Assembly: GCF_000277125.1 (NCBI RefSeq)
Contig: NC_016946.1
Span: forward strand, 310,001 to 374,000
Source: Mycobacterium intracellulare ATCC 13950
GTDB taxonomy: Bacteria > Actinomycetota > Actinomycetes > Mycobacteriales > Mycobacteriaceae
Length of the DNA: 64,000 nt
Reading direction: 5' to 3'
Both the position numbers and the translations under genes were made by a program. The notes beneath the pieces are model-generated. The model saw nothing but the letters and a program-made list of their open reading frames with translations. It searched no databases and was not told the DNA's origin. Positions within the stretch are counted from its first letter, which is position 1. Each line of letters opens with the position of its first letter. Shown here piece after piece: positions 63,896-64,000 of the stretch.

Positions 63896-64000
63896 AGCGA
63901 AGCTGACCTGCGGAAATCCACGCCCATCCGCGCCGCCCAAACCCGCGGGCCGGTTTGCAGAGGCCAGACGGCGGGTAGGAACTGTGGGATGGACGCTGAC
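63896..64000. other. Window end, no supported gene
   Basis: About 105 bp with no clear start codon, RNA or repeat. A gene may begin just beyond the edge (an ATG near 63990 is in plausible position), but too little is present to call it. Confidence 0.4.

Overview
The window is high-GC chromosomal DNA from a Mycobacterium, probably a slow-growing non-tuberculous species. This rests on a complete ergothioneine operon (egtA-E), MurT/GatD, a wax ester synthase/DGAT, a LigC/Prim-PolC pair, a 13E12-type HNH gene, tuberculostearate genes, a lucA homologue, and a leuA carrying the 57-bp repeat known from M. tuberculosis. From memory, gene order from about 20 kb to 63 kb follows M. tuberculosis Rv3731 back to Rv3696c, with local insertions.

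Layout. 1-5.9 kb: propionate genes. PrpR is divergent from a tightly overlapping prpD-prpB-prpC unit that continues into a pyruvate carboxylase gene cut by the window edge. 5.9-16 kb: accessory metabolism, comprising a PfkB kinase and a 2-hydroxyacid dehydrogenase (divergent), a TetR/SDR/VOC/reductase set facing another SDR, a wax synthase, a Nudix hydrolase, a haloalkane dehalogenase and a cytochrome P450. 16-19 kb: a 13E12/HNH gene split by a 1336-bp IS3-family element whose own transposase is broken by a 25-bp tandem duplication. 19-28.3 kb: LigC with Prim-PolC, a lower-GC gap holding a tiny lipoprotein, a secreted GH172-type (DUF2961) protein, and a compact TetR module. In that module an isochorismatase-like hydrolase, a P450, the TetR and a PPOX-fold oxidoreductase are arranged as two divergent pairs, and each shared promoter contains the same near-perfect palindrome.

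28.3-42.4 kb: envelope and core genes, comprising an epimerase, a cutinase, CsbD, a serine hydrolase, lucA, tRNA-Ser, SRP RNA, an aspartate aminotransferase, dnaX, the tuberculostearate pair, an Ami1-type amidase, ybaB and recR. 42.4-53.6 kb: murT/gatD, a DnaQ-like exonuclease, leuA with its repeat and an apparent leucine attenuator, ask-asd and a DUF4185/GH183-type secreted protein in one run, two His/Gly/Pro-rich membrane paralogues and a secreted sensor-domain protein. 53.6-64 kb: egtABCDE, a methyltransferase, a GCS2-family ligase, glpK and a PadR regulator with an AT-rich putative operator region.

The most noteworthy signals are the leuA leader (16-codon peptide with three consecutive Leu codons and mutually exclusive hairpins), the two-operator TetR regulon, the IS insertion with internal duplication, the two putative D-arabinan-active glycosidases, and pyruvate carboxylase placed in the methylcitrate operon. 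Family names and functions come from sequence recognition without database searches.
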